Assembly (NCBI GenBank): GCA_031177555.1
Contig: JAPSGM010000119.1
Coordinates: 1 to 6,242 of the forward strand
Length of the DNA stretch: 6,242 nt
Direction of reading: 5' to 3'
DNA from: Chloroflexota bacterium
GTDB taxonomy: Bacteria; Chloroflexota; Limnocylindria; QHBO01
The notes under the pieces were generated by a model that was given only the letters and a program-made list of their open reading frames with translations, ran no database searches and had not been told where the DNA came from. Both the position numbers and the translations under genes were made by a program. Of the stretch, positions 1 to 6,242 are shown piece by piece; position 1 is the first letter of the stretch, and each line of letters opens with the position of its first letter.

Positions 1-141
1 CGCCGAGGCCGCCGGCTGCGCGTGTGACGGCGGCTCCTGCTCGGCGAGGCGGCAGGCGGAGAGCAGCAGGACTAGCGTACCCGCGGCCGATATCGCGCTG
101 GCGGCGCGATCCCGCCGAGCGGCGCGACCGGCGCCCATCAT
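1..141 (-). CDS. N-terminal part of a predicted lipoprotein (partial, runs off the left edge)
   Basis: Forty-seven codons are open from an ATG to the window edge with no stop. The peptide begins MMGAGRAARRDRAAS. It has an arginine-rich n-region, then a hydrophobic stretch (about residues 16-29) ending in the lipobox L27-S28-A29-C30. After that comes a polar, proline- and alanine-rich linker (from R31). This is the standard layout of a type II (lipoprotein) signal peptide, so the mature protein should be lipid-anchored at Cys30 on the outer face of the cytoplasmic membrane. The first ATG overlaps the TGA of the upstream protease gene as ATGA; a second in-frame ATG directly follows. No Shine-Dalgarno sequence sits at normal distance, so translation is probably coupled to the protease gene. 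The functional domain lies outside the window and cannot be named. Export and lipid attachment are well supported; function is unknown. Confidence 0.75.
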   Translation of the reverse strand, partial: MMGAGRAARRDRAASAISAAGTLVLLLSACRLAEQEPPSHAQPAASA

Positions 142-3100
142 GGCAGGCGCACGCCGCGGCCCTCGGGCAGCCAGTAGCCTGCCCAGCCGCCGTTCTCGAC
201 GTAGAACGAGGGCCTGCCGTTCACGATGGCCCAGGCACGGGCCGGTGGATGCGTCGGCTCCGAGGTGGACCTCGTGCGCTCCGCGACCACCTTGCCGCTC
301 CTGTTGTAGCGGTGGGCCGTCCGAGTGCCGTCCGCGACGCGCACGTCGGGGCCCCGCAGGTCTGCCAGCCCCAGCGGGCGGCGGAGGAAGGCGTGGCGCG
401 ACTCGGGGAGCCAGTAGCCGGCCAACGTCCCACCGGTGATACGAAGGTGCCAGGCGCCGTTGATCACGGCGCGGCCCGAGGTCGGCGCGCTCGACGTCGA
501 GTCCAGGACGGCGGTCCGCTTGTCGGTCACGTCCCCATCATCGTCGTAGCGGCGGCCGACGTGCTTGCCGGCGCGGAGGACCACGCGCCGTTCCTGCGCC
601 CAGAAGCGGGCGCCCACCCTGCCCCGCAGGCCGGCGTCGCCGGATTCGCGAATCCAGTAGCCGTCCCAGGTCCCGCTGCTGACCAGCAGCCACATGCCGG
701 GCAGCCTGTCGAAGGTCCGGCGCTCTGTGACGCGGGCCCCGGTGCGCCGGTCGAGCTTCCGCGACCGGCTGTCGACCACCCCACCGGAAGCGTCGAAACG
801 ATAGCCGACGTGCCGGCCTGGATCCAACCGCATGCGCCGCGGCGTTCCGAATGCCTGCGCCACGGGGTCCGCCGGGCCCTTCACCCGGAAGGTCCACGTC
901 GTGCGCGGCAGCGGGTTGCCGGCCCGGTCGTTGATGGCGCCGCGCAGCACCGCGTGGTACTCGCCCAGCGGCAGCGGCTCGTCGGGCACCAGGAGCGCGG
1001 TGCGCCTCGACGAGGCGTAATGCACCGAGGCGGCGACGCGCTCACCGGTCGCCACCCGTACCAGGCGGACGCTGTCCGCCGACACGTCCTCCACCGGCTC
1101 GCTGAACTTGGCCCTGAGGCGCGCGCTCGGCACGGACCACGGCTCGTCGGGACGCGGCACCCGCATCGTCACGCTCGGCGGCGTCGTCTCGCGTACCTTG
1201 ACCCATGCCAGGCCGTAGGTCTCCGACGCGCCGTCGAAGCGGGACTGCAGGACCTGGATGCGGGCCGTGCCCGAACGCTCGATCCTGAGCTCCACGAACT
1301 CGTAGGCATTGTCGAACGTGTAGGAGCCGACCACGCGGCCCTCCGGATCGGTGACGCGCAGGTCCAGGTCCGCGCGCAGCCGGTCGCGCAGTTCGAGGTC
1401 GTTCGAGCCGGAGGTGTGGCTGTTCCAGGCCAGCGCCACGCGCAGCCGATCGCCGGCGCGCACCTCGATCTCCTGGCTGGGCTGCTCCCCGGCCGTCAGC
1501 TCGCCCAGCCGATACCCTCCCAGCCGGTGGTCGCCGGCGCGCGCCGCGCGGTTCGCCCACGCGGCCGAAATCATCCCCACGCCCTCGTGGTCTGCGTTGC
1601 GAGAGCCATCGGGCATGCGGACGCGGTGGATCGCGCCGGCCATCAGCACCGCGCGGGCGCCCTCCGGCCAGGCGGCCAGCGCCGGCTCGTTGGAGAGCAC
1701 CTGGGCGGCCACCCCGGCCACGATCGGCGTGGCCACGCTGGTTCCGCTGGCGGCCAGCCCGTTCGCGGTGCGCACGCCCACGGCGGGGGCCACCAGGTTC
1801 GGCTTGTTGTAGTCGCCGTGAGTGTTCCACGCGTCCGACGGGCGGTCGAGCCAGTTGGAGCCGTTCGAGCCGGGCACGTACCAGATCCGGTCGTCCGATC
1901 GGCGACCGCTACCGCGGTCGTCGACGCCGCCGACCGTCAGGACGTTGTAGCCGGTTCCCGGCGAGCCGATGGCCCACGAGCCGAGGTTGACGTAGTTGCC
2001 CGCCGCCGAGACGGCCAGGCGGCCGTCGCGATCGACGATCGAGTCGAAGTAGCGTCGCGCCTCCTCGGCACCGGTCGAGGTGTCCTGCACGAGGCTGGTG
2101 TTGACGATGTCGGCATCGCCTCCGCCGGGGGAGACAGCCCAGTCGGCGGCGGCGATGATCGCGCGGTCGTAGGCCAGCGAGGGGCTGTAGCCGCCGGTGC
2201 CGGAGGAGACGATCTTGGCCCGCGGCGCCACGCCGCGCCAGGTGGAGCTCTGGCCCGCGATGGCACCGGCCACCCAGGTCGGGTGGTCGAAGCCGGACGA
2301 GTAGGCCAGGCGCCCGTCGGTGCTGTGCGAGCGGACGACCCTATCCCCCAGGTCGCCCCCCTTGCGGACGTTGTGGTACTCGACCACGCCGACACGCACG
2401 CCGGGCCCCTGGTCGCCGTCGCCACCGGTCCAGTTCGCGTCCACCGCCGGCGCGGCCGAGGTCATGGCCGGCTGCCAACGGCCCTCCAGGCCCAGGGTCG
2501 CCACGGCCGGCAGCTCTGCCACGCCGGGAACCGCGTCCGGACCGATGTCCAGAAAGACGAGCGGCGCGGAGGTGCTGACGTAGGCGACGCGGCCGCCCCT
2601 CCGCTCGACCTCGGGACGCAGCGCCGCCGCAGCCGCCGCGATGGCGTCGCGACGGGAGGTCCACAGTTCGGCGCGGAGCCGCCGGACCGCGCCCATCTCG
2701 TTGACCAGCGGCCGCCCCGCCAGCCAGGCGACCTCCGGGTGCGCGGCCACGACGGCGTGCTCGGCGGCATCGAGGTCAACCTGCAGCCACGCGGCGACGG
2801 CCACGGAAGCGGCGGGCCGGCCGCGCGCGGCCAGCGCCGACCCTCGTTCCACGGCCTCGCGGAGCCCGTGGCTGGACTTGCGCTCGAAGGCGCTGGTCCG
2901 CGCGGCCGCGGCCACCTCCCTGACACGCACCAGCTCAGGGCCGCCGAGCGTCCCTGCCGCGTCGCGATACACCGTGCGGAGGCTGCCGTCGCGCGCGCTC
3001 ACGAACTTGCCGACCCACAACGCCTCGCCGGTGGCCGGAATGCGTCCCGTTCGCTCGTAGACGAGGGTGTAGTCGCGGGCCCGCCCGCCGTGCCGGTGCG

Positions 3101-3251
3101 CCAGGAAGCCGGCCGGCTCGGCGTTCGGATCGGCCGCATTCGCCGGTGGCGGGCCCGCCGGGTGGACGCCACCGGCGAGGACCGCCGTCATCGCGGCCAT
3201 GGCCAGGCGCCGAGGGATCGCGGGCCTCGGGCGGCGCCCCGCGTCGCTCAT
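138..3251 (-). CDS. Secreted subtilisin-like serine protease (S8) with Ig-like domain and C-terminal repeats
   Basis: A 1037-residue exported endopeptidase. Residues 1-39 look like a signal peptide: arginines at 6-15, a hydrophobic segment at 16-28, likely cleavage after A37-N38-A39. Residues about 145-260 resemble an inhibitor_I9-type propeptide. The S8 domain spans about 283-520. It has H323 in HPTWVAG, oxyanion Asn N419 in AAGN and nucleophile S505 in GTSVATP. The first triad position, normally Asp in V-x-D-T/S-G, reads VGVVEYHNV, giving Glu291. Residues 585-687 look like a beta-sandwich of the pre-peptidase C-terminal or P-domain type. Residues 690-791 match the SbsA/Big_5 Ig-like fold (F-S-E-P-V, D-R-A-G-N, W-T-F-R-V). 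Residues 805-1037 hold three repeats. At 1037 residues it is far longer than a plain subtilisin. GAGGA lies 8 bp before the ATG and supports this start. It is divergent from the M24 gene and overlaps the downstream lipoprotein gene by 4 bp, suggesting an operon. S8 membership is near certain; activity with Glu291 is open. Confidence 0.93.
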   Translation of the reverse strand: MSDAGRRPRPAIPRRLAMAAMTAVLAGGVHPAGPPPANAADPNAEPAGFLAHRHGGRARDYTLVYERTGRIPATGEALWVGKFVSARDGSLRTVYRDAAGTLGGPELVRVREVAAAARTSAFERKSSHGLREAVERGSALAARGRPAASVAVAAWLQVDLDAAEHAVVAAHPEVAWLAGRPLVNEMGAVRRLRAELWTSRRDAIAAAAAALRPEVERRGGRVAYVSTSAPLVFLDIGPDAVPGVAELPAVATLGLEGRWQPAMTSAAPAVDANWTGGDGDQGPGVRVGVVEYHNVRKGGDLGDRVVRSHSTDGRLAYSSGFDHPTWVAGAIAGQSSTWRGVAPRAKIVSSGTGGYSPSLAYDRAIIAAADWAVSPGGGDADIVNTSLVQDTSTGAEEARRYFDSIVDRDGRLAVSAAGNYVNLGSWAIGSPGTGYNVLTVGGVDDRGSGRRSDDRIWYVPGSNGSNWLDRPSDAWNTHGDYNKPNLVAPAVGVRTANGLAASGTSVATPIVAGVAAQVLSNEPALAAWPEGARAVLMAGAIHRVRMPDGSRNADHEGVGMISAAWANRAARAGDHRLGGYRLGELTAGEQPSQEIEVRAGDRLRVALAWNSHTSGSNDLELRDRLRADLDLRVTDPEGRVVGSYTFDNAYEFVELRIERSGTARIQVLQSRFDGASETYGLAWVKVRETTPPSVTMRVPRPDEPWSVPSARLRAKFSEPVEDVSADSVRLVRVATGERVAASVHYASSRRTALLVPDEPLPLGEYHAVLRGAINDRAGNPLPRTTWTFRVKGPADPVAQAFGTPRRMRLDPGRHVGYRFDASGGVVDSRSRKLDRRTGARVTERRTFDRLPGMWLLVSSGTWDGYWIRESGDAGLRGRVGARFWAQERRVVLRAGKHVGRRYDDDGDVTDKRTAVLDSTSSAPTSGRAVINGAWHLRITGGTLAGYWLPESRHAFLRRPLGLADLRGPDVRVADGTRTAHRYNRSGKVVAERTRSTSEPTHPPARAWAIVNGRPSFYVENGGWAGYWLPEGRGVRLP
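141..839 (-). repeat. Three protein-level tandem repeats with a G-Y-W motif at the protease C-terminus
   Basis: Protein residues 805-878, 888-958 and 968-1037 align with each other. Each copy starts with a segment like GRHVGYRFDASG, GKHVGRRYDDDG or, more diverged, GTRTAHRYNRSG. A run of charged residues and a W- or F-containing strand follow. Each closes with G-x-W/L-x-G-Y-W-I/L-x-E and then an arginine-rich tail. The GYW triplets fall at 864-866, 945-947 and 1025-1027, a period of about 80 residues. The spacing from the first glycine to GYW is 52, 50 and 50. The aromatic, beta-rich pattern suggests an adhesion or ligand-binding module that holds the protease at a surface. I do not recognise a named family, and the role is inference. 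Confidence 0.8.
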
Positions 3252-3259
3252 CTGATCCG

Positions 3260-3264
3260 TCCTC
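3260..3264 (-). promoter_or_regulatory. Ribosome binding site of the S8 protease gene
   Basis: On the minus strand the sequence GAGGA stands 8 bp before the ATG of the protease. This is a good Shine-Dalgarno match at ideal distance. It fixes the start codon ahead of the arginine-rich signal peptide. Confidence 0.7.
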
Positions 3265-3290
3265 GTGAGCTCCCTGCCTGGTGGCGATGG

Positions 3291-3309
3291 CGTATGACAT
3301 TGTCACACG
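3291..3309. promoter_or_regulatory. 19-bp imperfect palindrome in the divergent intergenic region, candidate operator
   Basis: The site reads CGTATGACATTGTCACACG. The core TGACA-T-TGTCA is a perfect inverted repeat around a central T. After one mismatched pair (A3294 with C3306) the symmetry continues for three more pairs, CGT with ACG. It lies 40 bp upstream of the protease start and 81 bp upstream of the M24 start, in an AT-richer patch of a very GC-rich region. This is the usual place and shape of an operator for a dimeric repressor or activator that could control either or both divergent genes. The binding protein is unknown. Confidence 0.5.
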
Positions 3310-3322
3310 ACATCCGGTCCAA
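3294..3322 (-). promoter_or_regulatory. Possible promoter of the S8 protease gene overlapping the palindrome
   Basis: On the minus strand, TTGGAC (3317-3322) and TGTCAT (3294-3299) are separated by 17 bp. They match the sigma-70 -35 and -10 consensus at 3 of 6 and 4 of 6 positions. The resulting start of transcription would leave a leader of roughly 30 bases containing the ribosome binding site. The -10 box would sit inside the palindrome, so a bound regulator would block it. The match is weak and other placements are possible. Confidence 0.25.
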
Positions 3323-3376
3323 AGGAGTGTACGGGCGGCGCGCCTCACGGTCGATGGCCCGATGGTTCGAGTCGGG

Positions 3377-3382
3377 TACTCT
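3377..3382 (+). promoter_or_regulatory. -10-like box suggesting a leaderless M24 transcript
   Basis: TACTCT fits the TAnnnT form of a -10 element and ends 7 bp before the ATG at 3390. Transcription would then begin at or next to the start codon, giving a leaderless mRNA. This agrees with the lack of a Shine-Dalgarno sequence before that ATG. No convincing -35 hexamer is seen 16-18 bp upstream. Confidence 0.4.
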
Positions 3383-3389
3383 GTCGGTC

Positions 3390-4529
3390 ATGACGCTCGT
3401 TCCAGCCGCCACGACGGCCTTCGCCGCCTCCGTCCTGAGAAGCCGGCTCGCCGCCGCCGCCGTCGAGGCGGAGCGCCGAGGCCTGGACGCGCTGCTGATC
3501 ACTCCCTCCCCGGATTTCGCCTACCTGCTCGGCTACCGGCCCCCGGCGCTCGAGCGGCTCACCTGCCTGGTGGTGCCGGCATCGGGCGTGCCCCGCCTGG
3601 TGCTGCCGCGCCTGGAGGCGCCGCTGGCCGCGCACCAGCTCGGCGAGCTGGCCGACGAGGTTGAGGTGATCGCCTGGGACGAGGTGGACGATCCATTCCA
3701 GCTCGTCCATGCCCTCATCGAGACCGATGCCGCCCGGGTCGGCGTCCAAGACCAGATGTGGGCCCGCTTCGTCCTGCGCCTGCGCGCGGTGCTCGACCCG
3801 GTGGAGCTGGTCGCGGCCGGGCCGGCCATGGCCGCGATGCGTCGCGTCAAGGGCCCGGACGAGATCGAGCGGCTGCGCGCCGCCGGCGCCGCGGCCGACC
3901 AGGCCATGCTCGAGATCACCCGTGAGCGGCTGTCCGGCCGAACCGAGGCGGAGGTCAGCCGTCGCGTCCTCGAGCTGCTGCTGGAGGCCGGGCACGACAC
4001 CGCCGAGTTCGCCATCGTCGCGTCCGGGCCGAACGCCGCCAGCCCGCACCACGAGGCCGGCGGCCGCGTGATCGAGGCGGGCGACGCGATCGTGCTGGAC
4101 ATCGGCGGCACGCTCGCCGGGTACTGGAGCGACACGACCCGCACGGCCTTCGTCGGAGAGCCCCCCGCGGACTTCGTGGCCCTGCACGAGGTGCTGCGCG
4201 AGGCACAGGAAGCCGCCTGCGCCGCCGTCGGGCCAGGAGTGGCGGCCGCGGAGGTGGACCGCGCCGCGCGGTCGATCATCGAGGAGGCGGGCTACGGGGA
4301 GCGGTTCATCCACCGCACCGGGCACGGCGTCGGCCTGGAGCTCCACGAGGAGCCGTACGTCGTGGCCGGCAATGCCGAGCCGCTGGAGCCGGGCCACGCC
4401 TTCAGCGTGGAGCCGGGAATCTACCTCCCGGGTCGCTGGGGCGCGCGGATCGAGGACATCGTGGTGTGCACGCCCGACGGCGGGGAGCGGCTGAACGGGA
4501 CCGACCGTAGGCTCCACATCGTCGAGTGA
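3390..4529 (+). CDS. Xaa-Pro peptidase of family M24B (aminopeptidase P / prolidase type)
   Basis: A 379-residue cytoplasmic metallopeptidase expected to cleave Xaa-Pro bonds in peptides, using two divalent metal ions. Residues about 15-145 form the creatinase-like N-terminal domain (GLDALLITPSPDFAYLLGY). Residues about 155-372 form the pita-bread catalytic domain. All five metal ligands of the family are visible: D237 in LDIGG, D248 in SDTTRT, H312 in GHGVGLELH, E341 in VEPGIY and E355 in IEDIV. H220 or H221 in SPHHEAG and H319 match the active-site histidines. Length is normal for the short bacterial members, and no signal peptide is seen. The same frame stays open far upstream, but that part is the antisense of the protease gene. 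The start was placed at the ATG where family similarity begins, preceded by a -10-like box. An in-frame ATG at 3354 would add 12 residues and lacks a ribosome binding site. Whether it acts on dipeptides or longer peptides cannot be told from sequence. Confidence 0.92.
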   Translation: MTLVPAATTAFAASVLRSRLAAAAVEAERRGLDALLITPSPDFAYLLGYRPPALERLTCLVVPASGVPRLVLPRLEAPLAAHQLGELADEVEVIAWDEVDDPFQLVHALIETDAARVGVQDQMWARFVLRLRAVLDPVELVAAGPAMAAMRRVKGPDEIERLRAAGAAADQAMLEITRERLSGRTEAEVSRRVLELLLEAGHDTAEFAIVASGPNAASPHHEAGGRVIEAGDAIVLDIGGTLAGYWSDTTRTAFVGEPPADFVALHEVLREAQEAACAAVGPGVAAAEVDRAARSIIEEAGYGERFIHRTGHGVGLELHEEPYVVAGNAEPLEPGHAFSVEPGIYLPGRWGARIEDIVVCTPDGGERLNGTDRRLHIVE

Positions 4530-4553
4530 GGCCGACGCCCCGGCGTACGTGGG

Positions 4554-5207
4554 TCAGGTGGCCCGGTACGAGCTCACCAGGGCGGTCAGCACCTGGTCGA
4601 TGGCGGCCGTCGCCTCGCGGTGCGCGGCGGTGACGTCCGAGATGTCCGCCGAGCGGCGCCGCAGGTGGGCCGCGATGGCCTCCAGCACCGGCGAGCGGTA
4701 GTAGAGGAAGGCCTCGACCGCTTCGGCGAGTGGCATGCCGGCCCGCGACGCCTCCTCGCCGTACAGCCCGCCCATCTTCTCCGCCTCGGCCAGCAGCAGC
4801 TCGCGCTCCGATCGGCGACGGGCGCTGACGTAGTCCAGCACCAGCTGGAACGTCTTCTGGCCCCAGCGGCGGAACTCGTCGCGCTGCTCGGCCGTCAGGC
4901 GCGCCTGCCAGGGCTGGCCGGCGGGGTCGCCGCGCACCACGCGCCGGTGGACGTCGCCCGAGATGGTGCCCGCCGAGCCGGTCAGCCGCTCGACGCCGTA
5001 ACGATGGCGGCGCGGGGCGTTGACCATCGCCTCCAGGCTGGAGCGCAGGAAGCGGCGGTGGCCGCCGGGGGTGGTGAAGCTCTCCACCTTGCCGCTGTCG
5101 GCCCAGCGGCGCAGGGTGTCCGGCCCCACGCCGACGAGCCGCGACGCGGCGCCGAGGGCCAGCCAGGGATCGTCCGGCTCGCGCTTTTCCGGTCGCTGGT
5201 CGGGCAT
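4554..5207 (-). CDS. MerR/excisionase-type HTH regulator with a helical C-terminal domain
   Basis: A 217-residue predicted transcription regulator. Residues 15-62 form a winged helix-turn-helix of the MerR/HTH_17 type: LGAASRLVGVGPDTLRRWADSG followed by the wing signature TPGGHRRF (46-53), as in BldC- and CarH-like proteins. Residues 63-105 form an arginine- and glycine-rich linker. Residues about 106-217 are predicted all-helical, with W115, the segment EAEKMGGLYGEEASRAG (141-157), then FLYYRSPVL (167-175) and a last helix ending in Y214. This pattern resembles the RsbRD N-terminal / PucR-associated four-helix domain, which is a tentative match. A cobalamin-binding domain (E-x-x-H) is absent, so it is not CarH. 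The gene starts 4 bp after the M20 stop codon on the same strand, with GGAG about 19 bp upstream, too far for a normal ribosome binding site. Co-transcription and translational coupling with the M20 peptidase are likely. It converges on the M24 gene with a 24-bp gap. Ligand and targets are unknown. Confidence 0.8.
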   Translation of the reverse strand: MPDQRPEKREPDDPWLALGAASRLVGVGPDTLRRWADSGKVESFTTPGGHRRFLRSSLEAMVNAPRRHRYGVERLTGSAGTISGDVHRRVVRGDPAGQPWQARLTAEQRDEFRRWGQKTFQLVLDYVSARRRSERELLLAEAEKMGGLYGEEASRAGMPLAEAVEAFLYYRSPVLEAIAAHLRRRSADISDVTAAHREATAAIDQVLTALVSSYRAT

Positions 5208-5211
5208 CGGC

Positions 5212-6242
5212 TCAGGCGCCGGTCAGCTCCGCTCGTCCGACGGCGCCGAGCTCGCCCCACAGCCGCACGATGGCGTCCATCCCGCCTCGGTAGTTCGCCA
5301 GCGGCAGCCACTCGTTCGGTGCGTGGAAGTTCCCGTTCGGCGAGGCGAAGCCGACCATGACCGACTTCAGGCCGAGCGCCGACTCGAGTGCCGCGACCAC
5401 CGGGATCGACCCGCCCGACCGATGGAACAGCGGCTCCTTGCCGAACGCATCGGTCAGCGCCCGCCCGGCGAGGCGGACGGCGGGGTGGTCGATCGGCGTG
5501 ATCGCCGGCTGTCCGCCGTGGATGACCTTGACCTCCACCTTCACCGTGGGCGGCGCGATGCGCTGCAAGTGATCGACCATGAGCCGCTCGATCTCGCGGT
5601 GGTCCTGGTCCGGCACCAGCCGGGTGCTGAGCTTGGCCGCGGCGAACGCCGGGATGATCGTCTTGGAGCCCTCCCCGCTGTAGCCGCCCCACAGGCCGTT
5701 GATGTCGAAGGTGGGCCTCGCCGAGAGGCGCTCGCTGAGCGTGTAGCCCGGCTCGCCGCGCATCGGTCCCGACACCCTCAGGCGCTCGCTCCAGTCACGC
5801 TCGTCGAAGGGCAGCTGGGCGTAGGCACGGCGCTCCTCGTCGGAGAGCTCGCGCACCCGGTCGTAGAAGCCGGGTACCGTGACGCGCCCGTTCTCATCGG
5901 TCAGGCTGGCCAGCATCCGGACGAGGACGTTGGCCGGGTTGTCGACGCCGCCGCCGTACGAGCCGGAATGGACGTCCTGGAACGGTCCGCGGACCTTGAC
6001 CTCCCAGTAGGCGATGCCGCGCAGGCCGTAGCAGATGGCCGGCGTGCCCTCGTCGTCCTGCATGTCCGAGTCGGAGACGACGCAGACGTCGGCCTCCAGC
6101 AGCTCCGGGTGGGCGGCGATGAACTCCTCCACCGGCAGGCTGCCGACCTCCTCGTCGCCCTCGAAGAAGAAGCGCAGGTTGAGCGGCAGGCGGCCGGCGC
6201 CTCGCAGCCACGCCTCGGCGGCCTTAAGGTGCATGTACAGCT
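5212..6242 (-). CDS. M20-family metallopeptidase, dipeptidase type (partial, N-terminus beyond the right edge)
   Basis: The visible 342 residues are the C-terminal three quarters of an M20 peptidase; full-length relatives have about 450. The frame stays open to the window edge. The first visible residues, L-Y-M-H-L-K-A, match the segment just after the D-D-K-G metal-ligand motif, so the methionine at 6234 is internal and not the start. Counting from that methionine, E28 and E29 in EGDEEVGS are the expected general base and metal ligand. D55 in VVSDSD is the next ligand and H304 in FHAPNEW the last. H89 in QDVHSGSYGG belongs to the dimerisation (lid) domain, as in carnosinase-like enzymes. The stretch LWGGYSGEGSKTIIP (181-195) and TRLVPDQD (204-211) are typical of the bacterial M20 dipeptidase group. 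It should hydrolyse dipeptides or short peptides in the cytoplasm. The HTH gene follows after 4 bp. Substrate is uncertain: relatives include acetyl-amino-acid deacylases. Confidence 0.9.
   Translation of the reverse strand, partial: LYMHLKAAEAWLRGAGRLPLNLRFFFEGDEEVGSLPVEEFIAAHPELLEADVCVVSDSDMQDDEGTPAICYGLRGIAYWEVKVRGPFQDVHSGSYGGGVDNPANVLVRMLASLTDENGRVTVPGFYDRVRELSDEERRAYAQLPFDERDWSERLRVSGPMRGEPGYTLSERLSARPTFDINGLWGGYSGEGSKTIIPAFAAAKLSTRLVPDQDHREIERLMVDHLQRIAPPTVKVEVKVIHGGQPAITPIDHPAVRLAGRALTDAFGKEPLFHRSGGSIPVVAALESALGLKSVMVGFASPNGNFHAPNEWLPLANYRGGMDAIVRLWGELGAVGRAELTGA

Noticed and set aside
3321..3327. AAAGGAG as a ribosome binding site on the plus strand.
   Set aside because: No ATG or GTG start in the M24 frame lies 5-10 bp downstream; the next in-frame ATG is 26 bp away and the likely start is at 3390.
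24..3389. A plus-strand frame that stays open for about 1120 codons and runs into the M24 peptidase, looking like one 1501-residue protein.
   Set aside because: It is the exact antisense register of the protease gene: antisense stops arise only where the protease uses TTA, CTA or TCA, which this GC-rich genome avoids. The translated product is Arg/Gly/Pro/Ala-rich without domains, while the minus-strand frame has full S8 motifs. Only the part from 3390 is a gene.
3345..4517. A 390-residue minus-strand open frame opposite the M24 peptidase.
   Set aside because: It is a shadow caused by high GC at codon third positions; the plus-strand frame carries all five M24 metal ligands.
4535..4546. ACGCCCCGGCGT in the convergent gap as a bidirectional terminator.
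   Set aside because: The stem is only 4-5 bp with a loop of 2-4 bases and there is no T-run on either strand, so it does not support a terminator call.
4982..5692. A minus-strand open frame spanning the junction of the M20 and HTH genes.
   Set aside because: It is a shifted frame over two genes with clear family motifs, and its product is low-complexity and rich in Arg and Gly.

Overview
The window is very GC-rich. All four stop codons that can be seen are TGA, and the genes avoid the codons TTA, CTA and TCA. This fits a high-GC bacterium. The subtilase's C-terminal modules containing G-Y-W remind me of secreted proteins from uncultured Chloroflexota (Limnocylindria-like) and Actinobacteriota. 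That placement is from memory and is weak; no rRNA or other phylogenetic marker is present.

Layout, left to right. (1) Positions 1-141, minus strand: the first 47 codons of a lipoprotein gene that runs off the left edge. Its start overlaps the stop of the next gene in an ATGA junction. (2) 138-3251, minus: a large secreted subtilisin-like (S8) protease with a signal peptide, propeptide-like region, catalytic domain, two beta-sandwich domains and three C-terminal repeats. (3) 3252-3389: a divergent intergenic region holding a 19-bp imperfect palindrome, a ribosome binding site for the protease and a -10-like box close to the next start. (4) 3390-4529, plus: a cytoplasmic Xaa-Pro peptidase of family M24B, probably from a leaderless transcript. 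(5) 4530-4553: a 24-bp convergent gap. (6) 4554-5207, minus: a MerR/excisionase-type HTH regulator with a helical C-terminal domain. (7) 5212-6242, minus: a metallopeptidase of family M20 (dipeptidase type), missing its N-terminus at the right edge and followed after 4 bp by the regulator gene.

Three of the five genes are peptidases. One is exported and would cut proteins outside the cell. Two are cytoplasmic and would finish short peptides (Xaa-Pro bonds and dipeptides). A shared peptide-scavenging role is plausible, but the genes lie in three separate transcription units, so this is inference. The most unusual features are the Asp-to-Glu change at the first triad position of the protease, its three unnamed C-terminal repeats, and the regulator coupled to the M20 gene. 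I found no RNA gene, CRISPR array, insertion sequence or other mobile element, and no stretch over 300 bases lacks a gene.
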